Part shown: one piece after another, positions 1-8,729 of the stretch
Layout of the letters: each line of letters opens with the position of its first letter
Position numbering within the stretch: the first letter of the stretch is position 1
Source of the DNA: a bacterium
GTDB taxonomy: Bacteria; Actinomycetota; Thermoleophilia; Solirubrobacterales; Solirubrobacteraceae
Assembly: GCA_021323635.1 (NCBI GenBank)
Contig: JAJPKQ010000041.1
Location: forward strand, 120,253-184,252
Length of the DNA: 64,000 nucleotides
Direction of reading: 5' to 3'
Position numbers and translations under genes: made by a program
Notes under the pieces: generated by a model
Seen by the model: the letters and a program-made list of their open reading frames with translations, nothing else
Told to the model about the DNA's origin: nothing
Database searches by the model: none

Positions 1-183
1 GATCACGTCCTGCTCCTTGCCGCCGATAGGATATCAAGATACTTCAATATAGAAGTTTCTTTATAGCATCCTTGGCCTTGACGCGTCCGACCCAACTGCG
101 CCAACAAGCGCAGCAGGGGTTGCTCCCAGTTTGCCTTGCAGCGCGGTAGATCGCCGCCTGGCCTGCGGTACAGGCGCGCGTCC

Positions 184-1422
184 CTACACCATCGCGGCGC
201 GGCGGGCCCCGCGCAGGACCCGCGGCGGCTGCGCAGCGCGCCAGCGCGGCTTGGCCAGCAGCATCTGCACGACGCTGATGCGCCGCTCGGTGAAGCCCGC
301 CTCGCAGTAGGCCAAATAGAGCCGCCACAGACGCCGAAAGCGCTCATCGAAGCCCAGCTCATCGAGATGGCGCGCCCGCTCGAAGCGCGCGCGCCAGCGC
401 CGCAGCGTCTCGACGTAGTGGGGCGTCAGGTCACGCATCGCAACCATGCTCATGTCGGTGTGGCGCGCCAGGCAGCGGGCGATCACCTCCCGCGAGGGCA
501 GGCAGCCGCCCGGGAAGATGTGCGTGCGGATGAAGCTGCGCGAGGCCTTCTCGACGGCGTAAGCGCGGTCGTCGATCACGATCGCCTCAAGCAGCATCGT
601 GCCACGCTCGCTGAGCAGCTCCGAGCAGCGTGCGAAGTAGGTGCCCAGATCGCGCGCGCCCACCGCTTCGATCATCTCGATCGAGACGAGCTTCTCGTAG
701 CGCCCGCACAGCTCTCGGTAGTCCTGGAAGAGCACGTTCACCTGCCCCTCCAGGCCCGCCGCGCGCACCTGCGCGCGCGCGCGCTCGTATTGGCGCCGCG
801 AGATCGTGGTCGTCGTCACGCGCGCCCCGCGCGTGGCCGCCGCGTGCAGCGCGAAGCTGCCCCAGCCGCCGCCGATCTCAAGCACGTGGTCCTCCCGCCC
901 GAGCTCGAGGTCCTCGCAGATCAGCTCGAGCTTCGCCCGCGCGCCCTCAGCGAGCGTCATCTGCGGCGCTTTGAAGTAGGCCGTGGAGTAGGTCATCGTC
1001 TCATCGAGCATCGCCTCGAAGAGCTCGTCGCCGAGGTCGTAGTGGGAGGCGATCGCGCGCGCGCTGCGCGCCTGCGTGTTGCGTACGCGGATGCCGCGCA
1101 GCGCCTGCAGCGGCACGCGCAGCGGCGCCAGCCACCGCCGCCAGCGATCGAGCGCGCCCGCGTTGAGCGCCGCCACGCGCCCCACCGCCACCAGGTCCGG
1201 GCTCTCCCAGTGGCCGTCCCGATAGGCCTCCGCAAGCCCACGGCTGCCGTGGCGCAGCGCCGTCCAGAGCGCCGGCGAGCGCACCTGCACGAGCGCCCGC
1301 GGCGCCCCCTCCCCCACGGTCAGCCGACGCCCCTGCTCATCGACGATCGTCAGCTCGCCGCAGCGCAGGCGCGCAAGCAGCGAAAGCGCGATGCGGCGGG
1401 CGATGCGTCGATCCGCTCTCAC
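184..1422 (-). CDS. Cyclopropane-fatty-acyl-phospholipid synthase family SAM methyltransferase
   Basis: ORF 412 aa; SAM motif VLEIGGGWGSFALHAA and CFA-type SHYDLGDELFEAMLDETMTYSTAYF; 4-nt overlap with upstream DUF1365 ORF. Confidence 0.92.
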   Translation of the reverse strand: MRADRRIARRIALSLLARLRCGELTIVDEQGRRLTVGEGAPRALVQVRSPALWTALRHGSRGLAEAYRDGHWESPDLVAVGRVAALNAGALDRWRRWLAPLRVPLQALRGIRVRNTQARSARAIASHYDLGDELFEAMLDETMTYSTAYFKAPQMTLAEGARAKLELICEDLELGREDHVLEIGGGWGSFALHAAATRGARVTTTTISRRQYERARAQVRAAGLEGQVNVLFQDYRELCGRYEKLVSIEMIEAVGARDLGTYFARCSELLSERGTMLLEAIVIDDRAYAVEKASRSFIRTHIFPGGCLPSREVIARCLARHTDMSMVAMRDLTPHYVETLRRWRARFERARHLDELGFDERFRRLWRLYLAYCEAGFTERRISVVQMLLAKPRWRAAQPPRVLRGARRAAMV

Positions 1423-2159
1423 GGCTGCACCTGCGGGTGCGGATGGACGGGCACACCGCGCAGGCCGAGCGCGAGCGCGTGGCCGTAGATCAGCGCCAGC
1501 ACGCGCCAGGAGCCCCCCGGGTAGCGCAGTGCCGTCGCCGCGAGCGTGCGGCGCTCAAGCGGCCGCCGCTGAAGCGCAAGCGCCGCCGCAAAGACCTCCC
1601 TGCCGTCCTCGCTGCTGGAGATCTCGACGCCGAGCGTCTGCCCCGGCGCGCTCGCGCGCACGCGGTAGCGCTGGCGCATGCCCATGAAGGGCGAGACATG
1701 TAGCGCCTTGTCAAGCTCGCCTTCAAGGCCGGCGCCCCCGCCACCGCGCGCAAGGACATAGGAGTGGCGCTCACCCCAGGGCGTGTTGGTCACCTCCGCC
1801 ACCATCGCATCGAGGCGCCCCTGCGGCGTGAAGCAGTAGTAGAAGCTGACCGGGTTGAAGCAGTGCCCCAGCCAGCGTAGCTGGGTGAGCAGGCGCACCG
1901 GCCCGCTCGGCGCGCTCCCCTGCTCGCGGCGCACCCGCTCGCGCACCGCCTCGGCGAGATCAAGCGCGGGGTCGCCGAGGTAGTCGGAGCGGCGAAAGCG
2001 CACAAGCCCCGGGCGGGGCTTGATCAGATAGCCGCCCAGCAGGCCTCCCAGCTCATCGAGGTCCAGATAGATGAGCGCGAGGCGGTGGCGAAACTGGCAG
2101 CGGCGCACAGCGGCGCGGCGATGGCAGATCGTGCCCTCGTAGATCGCGCTGGCGCTCAC
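1419..2159 (-). CDS. DUF1365 family protein
   Basis: ORF 246 aa; YEGTICHRR, GHCFNPVSFYYCF, VTNTPWGERHSYV motifs; overlaps neighbours by 4 nt on both sides. Confidence 0.9.
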   Translation of the reverse strand: MSASAIYEGTICHRRAAVRRCQFRHRLALIYLDLDELGGLLGGYLIKPRPGLVRFRRSDYLGDPALDLAEAVRERVRREQGSAPSGPVRLLTQLRWLGHCFNPVSFYYCFTPQGRLDAMVAEVTNTPWGERHSYVLARGGGGAGLEGELDKALHVSPFMGMRQRYRVRASAPGQTLGVEISSSEDGREVFAAALALQRRPLERRTLAATALRYPGGSWRVLALIYGHALALGLRGVPVHPHPQVQP

Positions 2160-3412
2160 AGGCTCACCGGCGTCCTGCGCACGCCGCCCAGCTCGCGCAC
2201 GACCGCAACTGCGCTGTCGAGCCCGTCCTCGTGAAAGCCATAGCCCCAGTAGGCGCCGCAGTAGTGGGTGCGGTTGCGCCCGCTGATCTCCGCGCGGCGG
2301 GCCTGCGCCGCCACGCCGGCCGGTGTGAAGACGGGGTGGGCATAGGAGAAGCGCGCGATGATCTGCTCGGGGTCGATCGCCTCGGTGCGGTTGAGCGTCA
2401 CGCAGAGCTCACGGTCGGCGTCGAGGGACTGCAGCCTGTTCATATGGTAGGTGACCGTCGCGCGGCCCGTGGGCTGCGCGTCGAGATGGTAGTTCCAGCT
2501 TGCCCACGCGCGGCGCCGGCGCGGCAGCAGCGAGCGGTCGCTGTGCAGCACCGCCTCATTGGGCTGGTAGGGAATCGCCGCAAGCAGCTCGCGCTCGCGC
2601 TCGCTGGGGTCGGCCAGCAGCGCCAGCGCCTGGTCTGAATGCGTGGCAAAGACCACCGCGTCAAAGCGCTCAGGTGGGCAGCCGCGCACCGTCACCTCGA
2701 CATGCTCTGCGCTGCGCCAGACCGCGGTGACGGGCGCGGCCAGGCGCAGGCGCGGGCGCCAGGGGGCGATCAGCGCGCTCACGTAGCGCTGTGAGCCGCC
2801 GCATACAGAACGCCAGCGCGGGCGCCCCCGAAAGGAGAGCATGCCGTGATTGTCGAAGAACTCAAGCAGGAAGCGCGCGGGAAAGGACCACAGCTGCGCG
2901 GGATCGGCCGACCACACAGCCGCCACCTGCGGAACGATCAGGCACTCGATGAACGCGCGCGAGTAGCCGCGCTGCTCCAGCCACTGGCGCAGCGAGGGGT
3001 CCTGATCGGAGCGCAGCAGCTGGAGGGCGTCGCGGTTGAAGCGCCAGAGGTCAGCGACCATGCCGAGGAAGCGCGGGCTGGCGGCGTGGCGGCGACGCGC
3101 AAAGAGCCCGTTGGGCGATGCGCCGTTGTACTCGAAGTCGCGCCCGTCGCTGACGCCGAAGCTCATCTCAGCAGGCTGCGTTGCGACGCCCAGCTGATCG
3201 AGCAGGCGTTCAAAGCGCGGGTAGTTGCGGTCGTTGAAGACGATGAAGCCGGTGTCGACGTCGTAGGCGCCGCGCTCGGTCTCCACGCGCACGGTGTTGG
3301 CGTGGCCGCCCGGTCGCTCAGAGGCCTCAAAGAGCGTGATCTCGTGCTCGCGGTGCAGCAGGTGCGCGCACACCAGCCCGGAGACGCCGGCGCCGATGAT
3401 CGCGATCCTCAT
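2156..3412 (-). CDS. FAD/NAD(P)-dependent amine-oxidase-like oxidoreductase
   Basis: Start MRIAIIGAGVSGLVCAHLLHREHEITLFEASERPGGHANT (Rossmann GxGxxG). The longer ORF to 4090 is an artefact over the divergent regulator. Confidence 0.9.
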   Translation of the reverse strand: MRIAIIGAGVSGLVCAHLLHREHEITLFEASERPGGHANTVRVETERGAYDVDTGFIVFNDRNYPRFERLLDQLGVATQPAEMSFGVSDGRDFEYNGASPNGLFARRRHAASPRFLGMVADLWRFNRDALQLLRSDQDPSLRQWLEQRGYSRAFIECLIVPQVAAVWSADPAQLWSFPARFLLEFFDNHGMLSFRGRPRWRSVCGGSQRYVSALIAPWRPRLRLAAPVTAVWRSAEHVEVTVRGCPPERFDAVVFATHSDQALALLADPSERERELLAAIPYQPNEAVLHSDRSLLPRRRRAWASWNYHLDAQPTGRATVTYHMNRLQSLDADRELCVTLNRTEAIDPEQIIARFSYAHPVFTPAGVAAQARRAEISGRNRTHYCGAYWGYGFHEDGLDSAVAVVRELGGVRRTPVSL

Positions 3413-3474
3413 CGCCCCAACGCTCGCCGCCTCGGCGCCGGGTCGCTTGCGGGCATCGATCGCATCGGCAGCCA

Positions 3475-3529
3475 GTATAGACGCTCTGTGGAGATGCTGT
3501 AGAGATATCGTATAGAGATCGTCTAGACT
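3475..3529 (+). promoter_or_regulatory. Five imperfect 11-bp direct repeats, candidate CarH/LitR operator
   Basis: gtatagacgct/ctgtggagatg/ctgtagagata/tcgtatagaga/tcgtctagact in exact 11-nt phase, consensus nnGTAnAGAnn, in the divergent intergenic region. Confidence 0.6.
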
Positions 3530-3535
3530 GTGGCC

Positions 3536-4396
3536 ATGGTCGATCAGCCCCGGGTGCGGATAGGCGAGCTCTCCCGCCGCGTCGGTGTCAGCCCACAGCT
3601 GCTGCGCGCCTGGGAGGCCCGCTACAGCCTCCTTGCGCCCGCGCGCAGCGCAGGCGGGCTGCGCCTCTACTCGGCAGAGGATGAGCGGCGCGTGCGGCTG
3701 ATGCTCGAGCAGCTCGCACAGGGCGCGCCCGCGGCCGAGGCCGCACGAGTGGCGCTCGCCCGCGAGCGCACGCCCGCAGGCGGGCACATGGCCGATGCAC
3801 AGGAGCTTGCGCGCGAGCTTGAGGCGGGCGTCGCCGTGCTCGATGAGCCGCGCACCCAGGCGGTGCTCGACCGCGCCCTTGAGGGTCGGCCGCTGGCGCA
3901 GGCGCTCGGCGATCTGATCCTCCCCTTTCTGCGCCACATCGGCGAGAGCTGGGCTGCGGGAGAGATCGGCGTCGCCCATGAGCACTTTGCCAGCAACGCG
4001 ATCGGCGCCCGGCTGCGCGCGCTGGCGCGCGGCTGGGGCGCGGGTGTGGGCCCGCGCGCGCTGCTCGCCTGCCAGCCGGGCGAGCGCCACGACCTGGGGC
4101 TGCTCTGCTTCGGCCTGGCGCTGCGCGAGCGCGGCTGGCGGATCGCCTACCTGGGCGCCGACACGCCCCTCGCCGACGTGATTGGCGCCGCCCGGGAGCT
4201 CTCCCCCGCGATCGTCGTCCTCGCCGCCGTCGAGCGCGAGCGCTTCCGGCGCTCCGCGGCGCAGATCAAGGCGCTGCGCAAGCAGGCTCGCGTGGCAATC
4301 GGCGGCGCGGGCGCAACGCCCCCGCTGGCGGCGCAGCTGGGCGTGGAGCTGCTTGCAGGCGATGCCGTGAGCGAGGCGGCGGCGCTGGTGCCATGA
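3536..4396 (+). CDS. MerR-family regulator with cobalamin-binding domain (LitR/CarH-like)
   Basis: N-term RIGELSRRVGVSPQLLRAWEARYSLL (MerR HTH); C-term HEHFASNAIGARLRAL and ERHDLGLLCFGLALRERGWRIAYLGADTPLADV (B12-binding type). Alternative GTG start at 3530. Confidence 0.9.
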   Translation: MVDQPRVRIGELSRRVGVSPQLLRAWEARYSLLAPARSAGGLRLYSAEDERRVRLMLEQLAQGAPAAEAARVALARERTPAGGHMADAQELARELEAGVAVLDEPRTQAVLDRALEGRPLAQALGDLILPFLRHIGESWAAGEIGVAHEHFASNAIGARLRALARGWGAGVGPRALLACQPGERHDLGLLCFGLALRERGWRIAYLGADTPLADVIGAARELSPAIVVLAAVERERFRRSAAQIKALRKQARVAIGGAGATPPLAAQLGVELLAGDAVSEAAALVP

Positions 4397-5388
4397 GCGC
4401 GATCAGCAGCGCAGAGGAGCGCGCGATGAGCGGCGCGGCGCGCTTGCTCGATGCGGCCCTCGAGGCCACCCTGCTCGGCTACACAAGCCTCGGCTACCGC
4501 ATCCGCAGGCGCACGTGGAGGCGCGAGCCACTGCCCTCGATGAGCGGGCGGGTGGTCCTGATCACGGGCGGGTCCTCCGGCATCGGGCGCGCCGCCGCCG
4601 AGGGCTTTGCGCGCCTGGGCGCCTCCCTGATCCTGCTCTCGCGCGACCCCCGTCGCGGACGTGAAGCGCGCGAGGCGATCGCCGCGGCGTCCGGGAGCGC
4701 GGCGGTCGCCTTCGAGCCCTGCGACCTCAGCGACCTCGCAGCGGTGCGCGCCTTCGCCAAGCGCTTCTGCGCGCGGGGCTCACGGCTCGATGTGCTGATC
4801 AACAACGCCGCGCTGCTCAGCGAGCGCCGGCAGCTCTCCCGGCAGGGGATCGAGCTGACGCTTGCGACGAACGTGCTCGGGCCCTTCCTGCTGAGCTCCC
4901 TGCTCAGGGGGCCGCTTGAGCAGAGCGCCCCCGCGCGCCTGATCACGGTCTCCTCCGGGGGGATGTACACGCAGCGCTTGGCGCTCGATGACCTGCAGTG
5001 CGAGCGCGAGCGCTTCAACGGCGCCCGCGCTTACGCCCACAGCAAGCGCATCGGGGTGATCCTCTCCGAGCTGTGGGCAGAGCGGCTTGCAGGCAGCGGC
5101 GTGGTCGCCCACGCGATGCACCCCGGCTGGGTCGACACCCCCGGCCTTGCCGCCTCGCTGCCGCGCTTCCGCGGTCTCCTGCGCCCGCTGCTGCGCAGCC
5201 CCCGGCAGGGCGCTGACACGCTGCTATGGCTGGGCGCGGCAGCGGCGCCCGGTAGCAGCTCAGGCGGCTTCTGGCACGATCGCAGGAGGCGTCCGACGCA
5301 TCGCTTCCGCTGGACGCAGGAGAGCGAGCAGGAGCGCGAGCAGCTGTGGCAGGAATGCGAGCGACTGTGCGGGCTGGTGAGGCGATGA
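4393..5388 (+). CDS. SDR family oxidoreductase
   Basis: VVLITGGSSGIGRAAAEGFARLGA, NNAAL, YAHSKRIGV; ATGA overlap with the regulator. Confidence 0.9.
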   Translation: MSAISSAEERAMSGAARLLDAALEATLLGYTSLGYRIRRRTWRREPLPSMSGRVVLITGGSSGIGRAAAEGFARLGASLILLSRDPRRGREAREAIAAASGSAAVAFEPCDLSDLAAVRAFAKRFCARGSRLDVLINNAALLSERRQLSRQGIELTLATNVLGPFLLSSLLRGPLEQSAPARLITVSSGGMYTQRLALDDLQCERERFNGARAYAHSKRIGVILSELWAERLAGSGVVAHAMHPGWVDTPGLAASLPRFRGLLRPLLRSPRQGADTLLWLGAAAAPGSSSGGFWHDRRRRPTHRFRWTQESEQEREQLWQECERLCGLVRR

Positions 5389-5858
5389 GCTACACGATCG
5401 AGCGCGAGCAGCTCGTGCGCGCGCCGCTTCAGGAGGTCTTCGCCTTCTTCTCGCGCGCGCGCAACCTCGAGGCGCTGACGCCTCCCTGGCTGCGCTTCAG
5501 CGTGCTTGAGCCCGAGCCCGAGCAGATGCGAACGGGCACGCTGATCGCCTACCGCCTGCGCGTCCACGGCGTGCCGCTGCGCTGGGTCTCGCGCATCGAG
5601 GAGTGGCAGCCGCAGCGGCGCTTCGTCGATCTGCAGCTGCGCGGCCCCTATCGCTTCTGGCGCCACACGCACCAGTTCACCGCCGTGGCCGAGGGCACGA
5701 TGATCTCCGACAGCGTCGTCTACGAGCTTCCGCTCGGCCCGCTCGGCTCACTCGCCCACGCGCTGATCGTGCGTCGCGACCTCGAGCGCGTCTTCGACTA
5801 CCGCCGGCTTGCGGCAGAGCGCATCTTCGCAGGCGGCGCTCACCGTCGATCACGATGA
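5385..5858 (+). CDS. SRPBCC family protein
   Basis: SYTIEREQLVRAPLQEVFAFFSRARNLEALTPPWLRF; ATGA overlaps with both neighbours. Confidence 0.85.
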   Translation: MSYTIEREQLVRAPLQEVFAFFSRARNLEALTPPWLRFSVLEPEPEQMRTGTLIAYRLRVHGVPLRWVSRIEEWQPQRRFVDLQLRGPYRFWRHTHQFTAVAEGTMISDSVVYELPLGPLGSLAHALIVRRDLERVFDYRRLAAERIFAGGAHRRSR

Positions 5859-7360
5859 GCGTGGCGCTGCTGTGGCTGCGGCGCGACCTGCGCTTGGCCG
5901 ATCATCCGGCGCTCTGCGCCGCGCTTGGTAGTGCCGAGCGGCTGGTGCCTGTGTTCTGCCTCGATCGCCGCCTGCTTGAGGGCCGCAACCGCAGCGACGT
6001 GCGCACGCAGCTCCTGATCGACTGCCTGAAGGAGCTCGATCGCTCGCTGCAAGAGCGCGGCAGCGGGCTGGTGCTGGTCGATGGCGCCCCCGAGCGAAAG
6101 CTGCCGGCGCTGGCCAGAGCGCTCGGCGCGCAGGCGGTGCACGCGAGCGCCGACCTGGCGCCCTTCGCCGTGCGCCGCGATCGGCGGGTGCGCCGCGCGC
6201 TTGAGTCAATGGGCGTAGCGCTGCACCTGCATCCGGGGCTTTATGTCGTTGATGACCCCGCCGCGATCAGAACCCGCGCCGGCGAACCGCACACGACCTT
6301 CACCCCTTATCACCGCGCCTGGTGCAAGGCCGAGCGCCGAGCCGTGCTGGCGGCCCCGCCGCTGCTGCCACCGCTGGTGGGCGCGACCAGGCGCACGCAG
6401 CTGCCGAGCCCCTCGCAGCTGGGCCTGCGGGGAGCGCGTGCGCGCGCCCCGCGCGGCGGCGAGGAGGCAGCACGGCAGGCGATGGAGGCCTTCCTCGCCG
6501 AGGGCCTCGACGGCTACGCGCGCGATCGCCAGCTGCTGCGCGAGGGCGCGAGCTCCCGCCTCTCCCCCTACCTGCGCTTCGGCTGCATCTCGCCGCGCGA
6601 GCTCGAGGCGCTCGCGAGCCCGGGCGCAGATGCGCAGGAGCTTCACCGTCAGCTCTGCTGGCGTGACTTCTACGCCCAGGTGCTGCGCCACTTCCCCGAG
6701 AATGTCAGGCACGAGCACCAGCGCCGCTACCGCGGGACGCTGCGCTTCGAGCGCTCCGAGCGCGCCTTTCAAGCGTGGCGAGAGGGTCGCACCGGCTATC
6801 CGATCGTCGATGCGGCGATGCGCCAGCTGGCAAGCGAGGGCTGGCTGCCAAACCGCGCGCGGCTGATCTCAGCCTGCTTTCTCTGCAAGGACCTCGGCAT
6901 CGACTGGCGCTGGGGGGAGCGCTGGTTCATGCGGCAGCTGCTCGACGGCGACGTCGCCTCCAACAACGGCAACTGGCAGTGGATCGCCTCGGTGGGCGTC
7001 GATCCCCAGCCCCCCGCGCGGCGCCTCTACAACCCCGTCCTCCAGCAGCGCCGCTACGACCCCGACGGGCGCTATGTGCGCCGCCACCTCCCCGAGCTTG
7101 CGCGGGTACCCGACGAGCACTTAGCCGAGCCCTGGCTGATGCCCGCAGCCCTGCAGCGGGAGGTCGGCTGCGTGATCGGCCGCGACTACCCCGCGCCGAT
7201 CGTCGAGCACGCCTGCGCGCGACGTGAGGCGCTCTGCCGCTATGAGCGCGCACGCCATCGAGGCGCTGTGGAGAGTGGCCGGGCGCCCGCGGCACGGCAG
7301 AGCGTCGCCGACTGCGAGAGGGGCGATCGCTCAAGCCAGATCGGACACACAGACATGTGA
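5855..7360 (+). CDS. phr: Deoxyribodipyrimidine photolyase / cryptochrome family
   Basis: LLWLRRDLRLADHPAL; GYPIVDAAMRQL; DGDVASNNGNWQWIASVGVDPQPPARRLYNP. Confidence 0.93.
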   Translation: MSVALLWLRRDLRLADHPALCAALGSAERLVPVFCLDRRLLEGRNRSDVRTQLLIDCLKELDRSLQERGSGLVLVDGAPERKLPALARALGAQAVHASADLAPFAVRRDRRVRRALESMGVALHLHPGLYVVDDPAAIRTRAGEPHTTFTPYHRAWCKAERRAVLAAPPLLPPLVGATRRTQLPSPSQLGLRGARARAPRGGEEAARQAMEAFLAEGLDGYARDRQLLREGASSRLSPYLRFGCISPRELEALASPGADAQELHRQLCWRDFYAQVLRHFPENVRHEHQRRYRGTLRFERSERAFQAWREGRTGYPIVDAAMRQLASEGWLPNRARLISACFLCKDLGIDWRWGERWFMRQLLDGDVASNNGNWQWIASVGVDPQPPARRLYNPVLQQRRYDPDGRYVRRHLPELARVPDEHLAEPWLMPAALQREVGCVIGRDYPAPIVEHACARREALCRYERARHRGAVESGRAPAARQSVADCERGDRSSQIGHTDM

Positions 7361-7370
7361 TAATGGACGC

Positions 7371-7922
7371 ATGACGGAGATCGCCGCGCTTGCCAAAGAG
7401 GTCGCGGTCGACGAGCGCACCCTGCGGCGAGCGATCGCCATCGGCGCGCTCCACGCGAGGCGCAAGAGCCCTCGCCGGATCGAGCTCACGCTGGGCGAGC
7501 GGGCATACATCCGGCGCTCCTGGCGACTGATCGCGACCTTGCGCGCCGCGCTTAGGACTGAGCGCAACGTGCGCTTTGCGCTGCTGTTCGGCTCCGCTGC
7601 GGTGGGCGGCGACACTTTGCAAAGCGACGTCGATCTCTTGATTGAGCTGCGCGATGCGAGCCTCGTGCGAGTGATCGACCTGAAGGCGAAGCTCGCAGGC
7701 CTGATCGGCCGCCCGGTTGATTTGGTCCTGCTGTCTGATGCCAAAAAGGAGCCCTCATTCCTGGCGCAAGCGATCGCGGACGGGCGTGTGCTGATCGACC
7801 GCGAGGGTACCTGGGATCTCCTGCGTCGTCGCGCGAGCACGCTGCGCCGAGAAGGCAAGAGGGCTGACGCCGTCGCAGCGAAAAACGCACTGGCGGCGAT
7901 CGATCGAATGTTCCCGGCGTGA
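7371..7922 (+). CDS. mntA: MntA-like minimal nucleotidyltransferase antitoxin with N-terminal HTH-like extension
   Basis: FGSAAVGGDTLQSDVDLL = exact GSX10DXD motif; ORF just upstream of a HEPN protein. Confidence 0.8.
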   Translation: MTEIAALAKEVAVDERTLRRAIAIGALHARRKSPRRIELTLGERAYIRRSWRLIATLRAALRTERNVRFALLFGSAAVGGDTLQSDVDLLIELRDASLVRVIDLKAKLAGLIGRPVDLVLLSDAKKEPSFLAQAIADGRVLIDREGTWDLLRRRASTLRREGKRADAVAAKNALAAIDRMFPA

Positions 7923-7931
7923 GCAAGCGCG

Positions 7932-8459
7932 ATGGAGGCCCGAGCGCGCAAAGCCGACCGCAATCGCCGGCAGCGCCGGATCATTCGGCACCTCGCAGAT
8001 TTTCCACGCCAGTACGCGGCGCTGGAGCACGCGATGTTGGCGTTCGGAGAAAGCTTCGACTTGCACGAATTCAAGAAGGCCTTCAACACTAACGAGGACA
8101 TCGACGCTTACAATCGCGTGCAGGCGCTCGAGCGCGCACTGGGTCGCGTCCAGAACTTCATCGCAGACCTTGCTCAGGACGGCGTCAAGCTCGCCCAGCT
8201 GCCGTCCGCCCCCGACCAGCACATCTCGCCGACAAACAAGGCATTCGCCGCTCTACATCAAGCGGGCGTGATCAGCGGCCAGCTCCGCAAGCGCCTGATG
8301 AGGGCACAGGAGGCGCGCTCCGTGATCGAGCATGGCTACATCGAGACCTCCGCCAGCCAAGTCCACGCAGCCGCTGTGCTGATCCACTCCTGCGCGCGCG
8401 ACTTCATCGTGCCCTACCGCGGCTGGATCGAGACGTACCTCGACGACTTGGACGGCTAA
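7932..8459 (+). CDS. hepT: HepT-like HEPN toxin
   Basis: RSVIEHGY = exact RX4HXY HEPN motif at 8316-8339; 9-nt gap after the MNT gene. Confidence 0.75.
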   Translation: MEARARKADRNRRQRRIIRHLADFPRQYAALEHAMLAFGESFDLHEFKKAFNTNEDIDAYNRVQALERALGRVQNFIADLAQDGVKLAQLPSAPDQHISPTNKAFAALHQAGVISGQLRKRLMRAQEARSVIEHGYIETSASQVHAAAVLIHSCARDFIVPYRGWIETYLDDLDG

Positions 8460-8539
8460 AAGTCGATCGGGGTGGCGCGCCGGCTCTCTGGCCAGCAACG
8501 CCAGCAAGTCGCGCAAGAGGCTCGCGCTGGAAGACGGCG

Positions 8540-8665
8540 GCTGGCGCTCGAGCCGCTGCTCCACCCAGAAGACCCCGCCAGTGCAGTGGATCGCCTCGGT
8601 CGGCGCCGATCCCCGGCCTGCGCGCGGCGCGAGGCGCTCTGCCGCTATGAGCGCGCGCGCTTGCG
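8540..8665 (+). pseudogene. Degenerate photolyase C-terminal fragment
   Basis: 8584-8618 matches 6977-7011 of phr with about 3 mismatches (QWIASVGADPRP); 8616-8660 matches 7211-7255 with 3 mismatches in 45 nt (ACARREALCRYERAR); intervening ~200 bp missing. Confidence 0.75.
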
Positions 8666-8729
8666 GAGCTAGACTCCCGCGGCAGACACAAAGCAACCAC
8701 GGGAGTCGGGAACGAGGTCGATCGGCACG

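Noticed and set aside
1-110. AT-rich segment with acttc-aatata-gaagt inverted repeat and TATAAA-like box
   Set aside because: At the window edge with no clear gene context; too little to call a promoter or attachment site.
136-1488. 450-aa plus-strand ORF over the CFA synthase
   Set aside because: Arg/Ala-rich shadow translation; the minus strand carries the clear SAM methyltransferase.
2156-4090. 644-aa version of the FAD oxidoreductase
   Set aside because: The N-terminal ~225 aa overlap the divergent regulator antisense; MRIAIIGAG at 3412 is the natural start.
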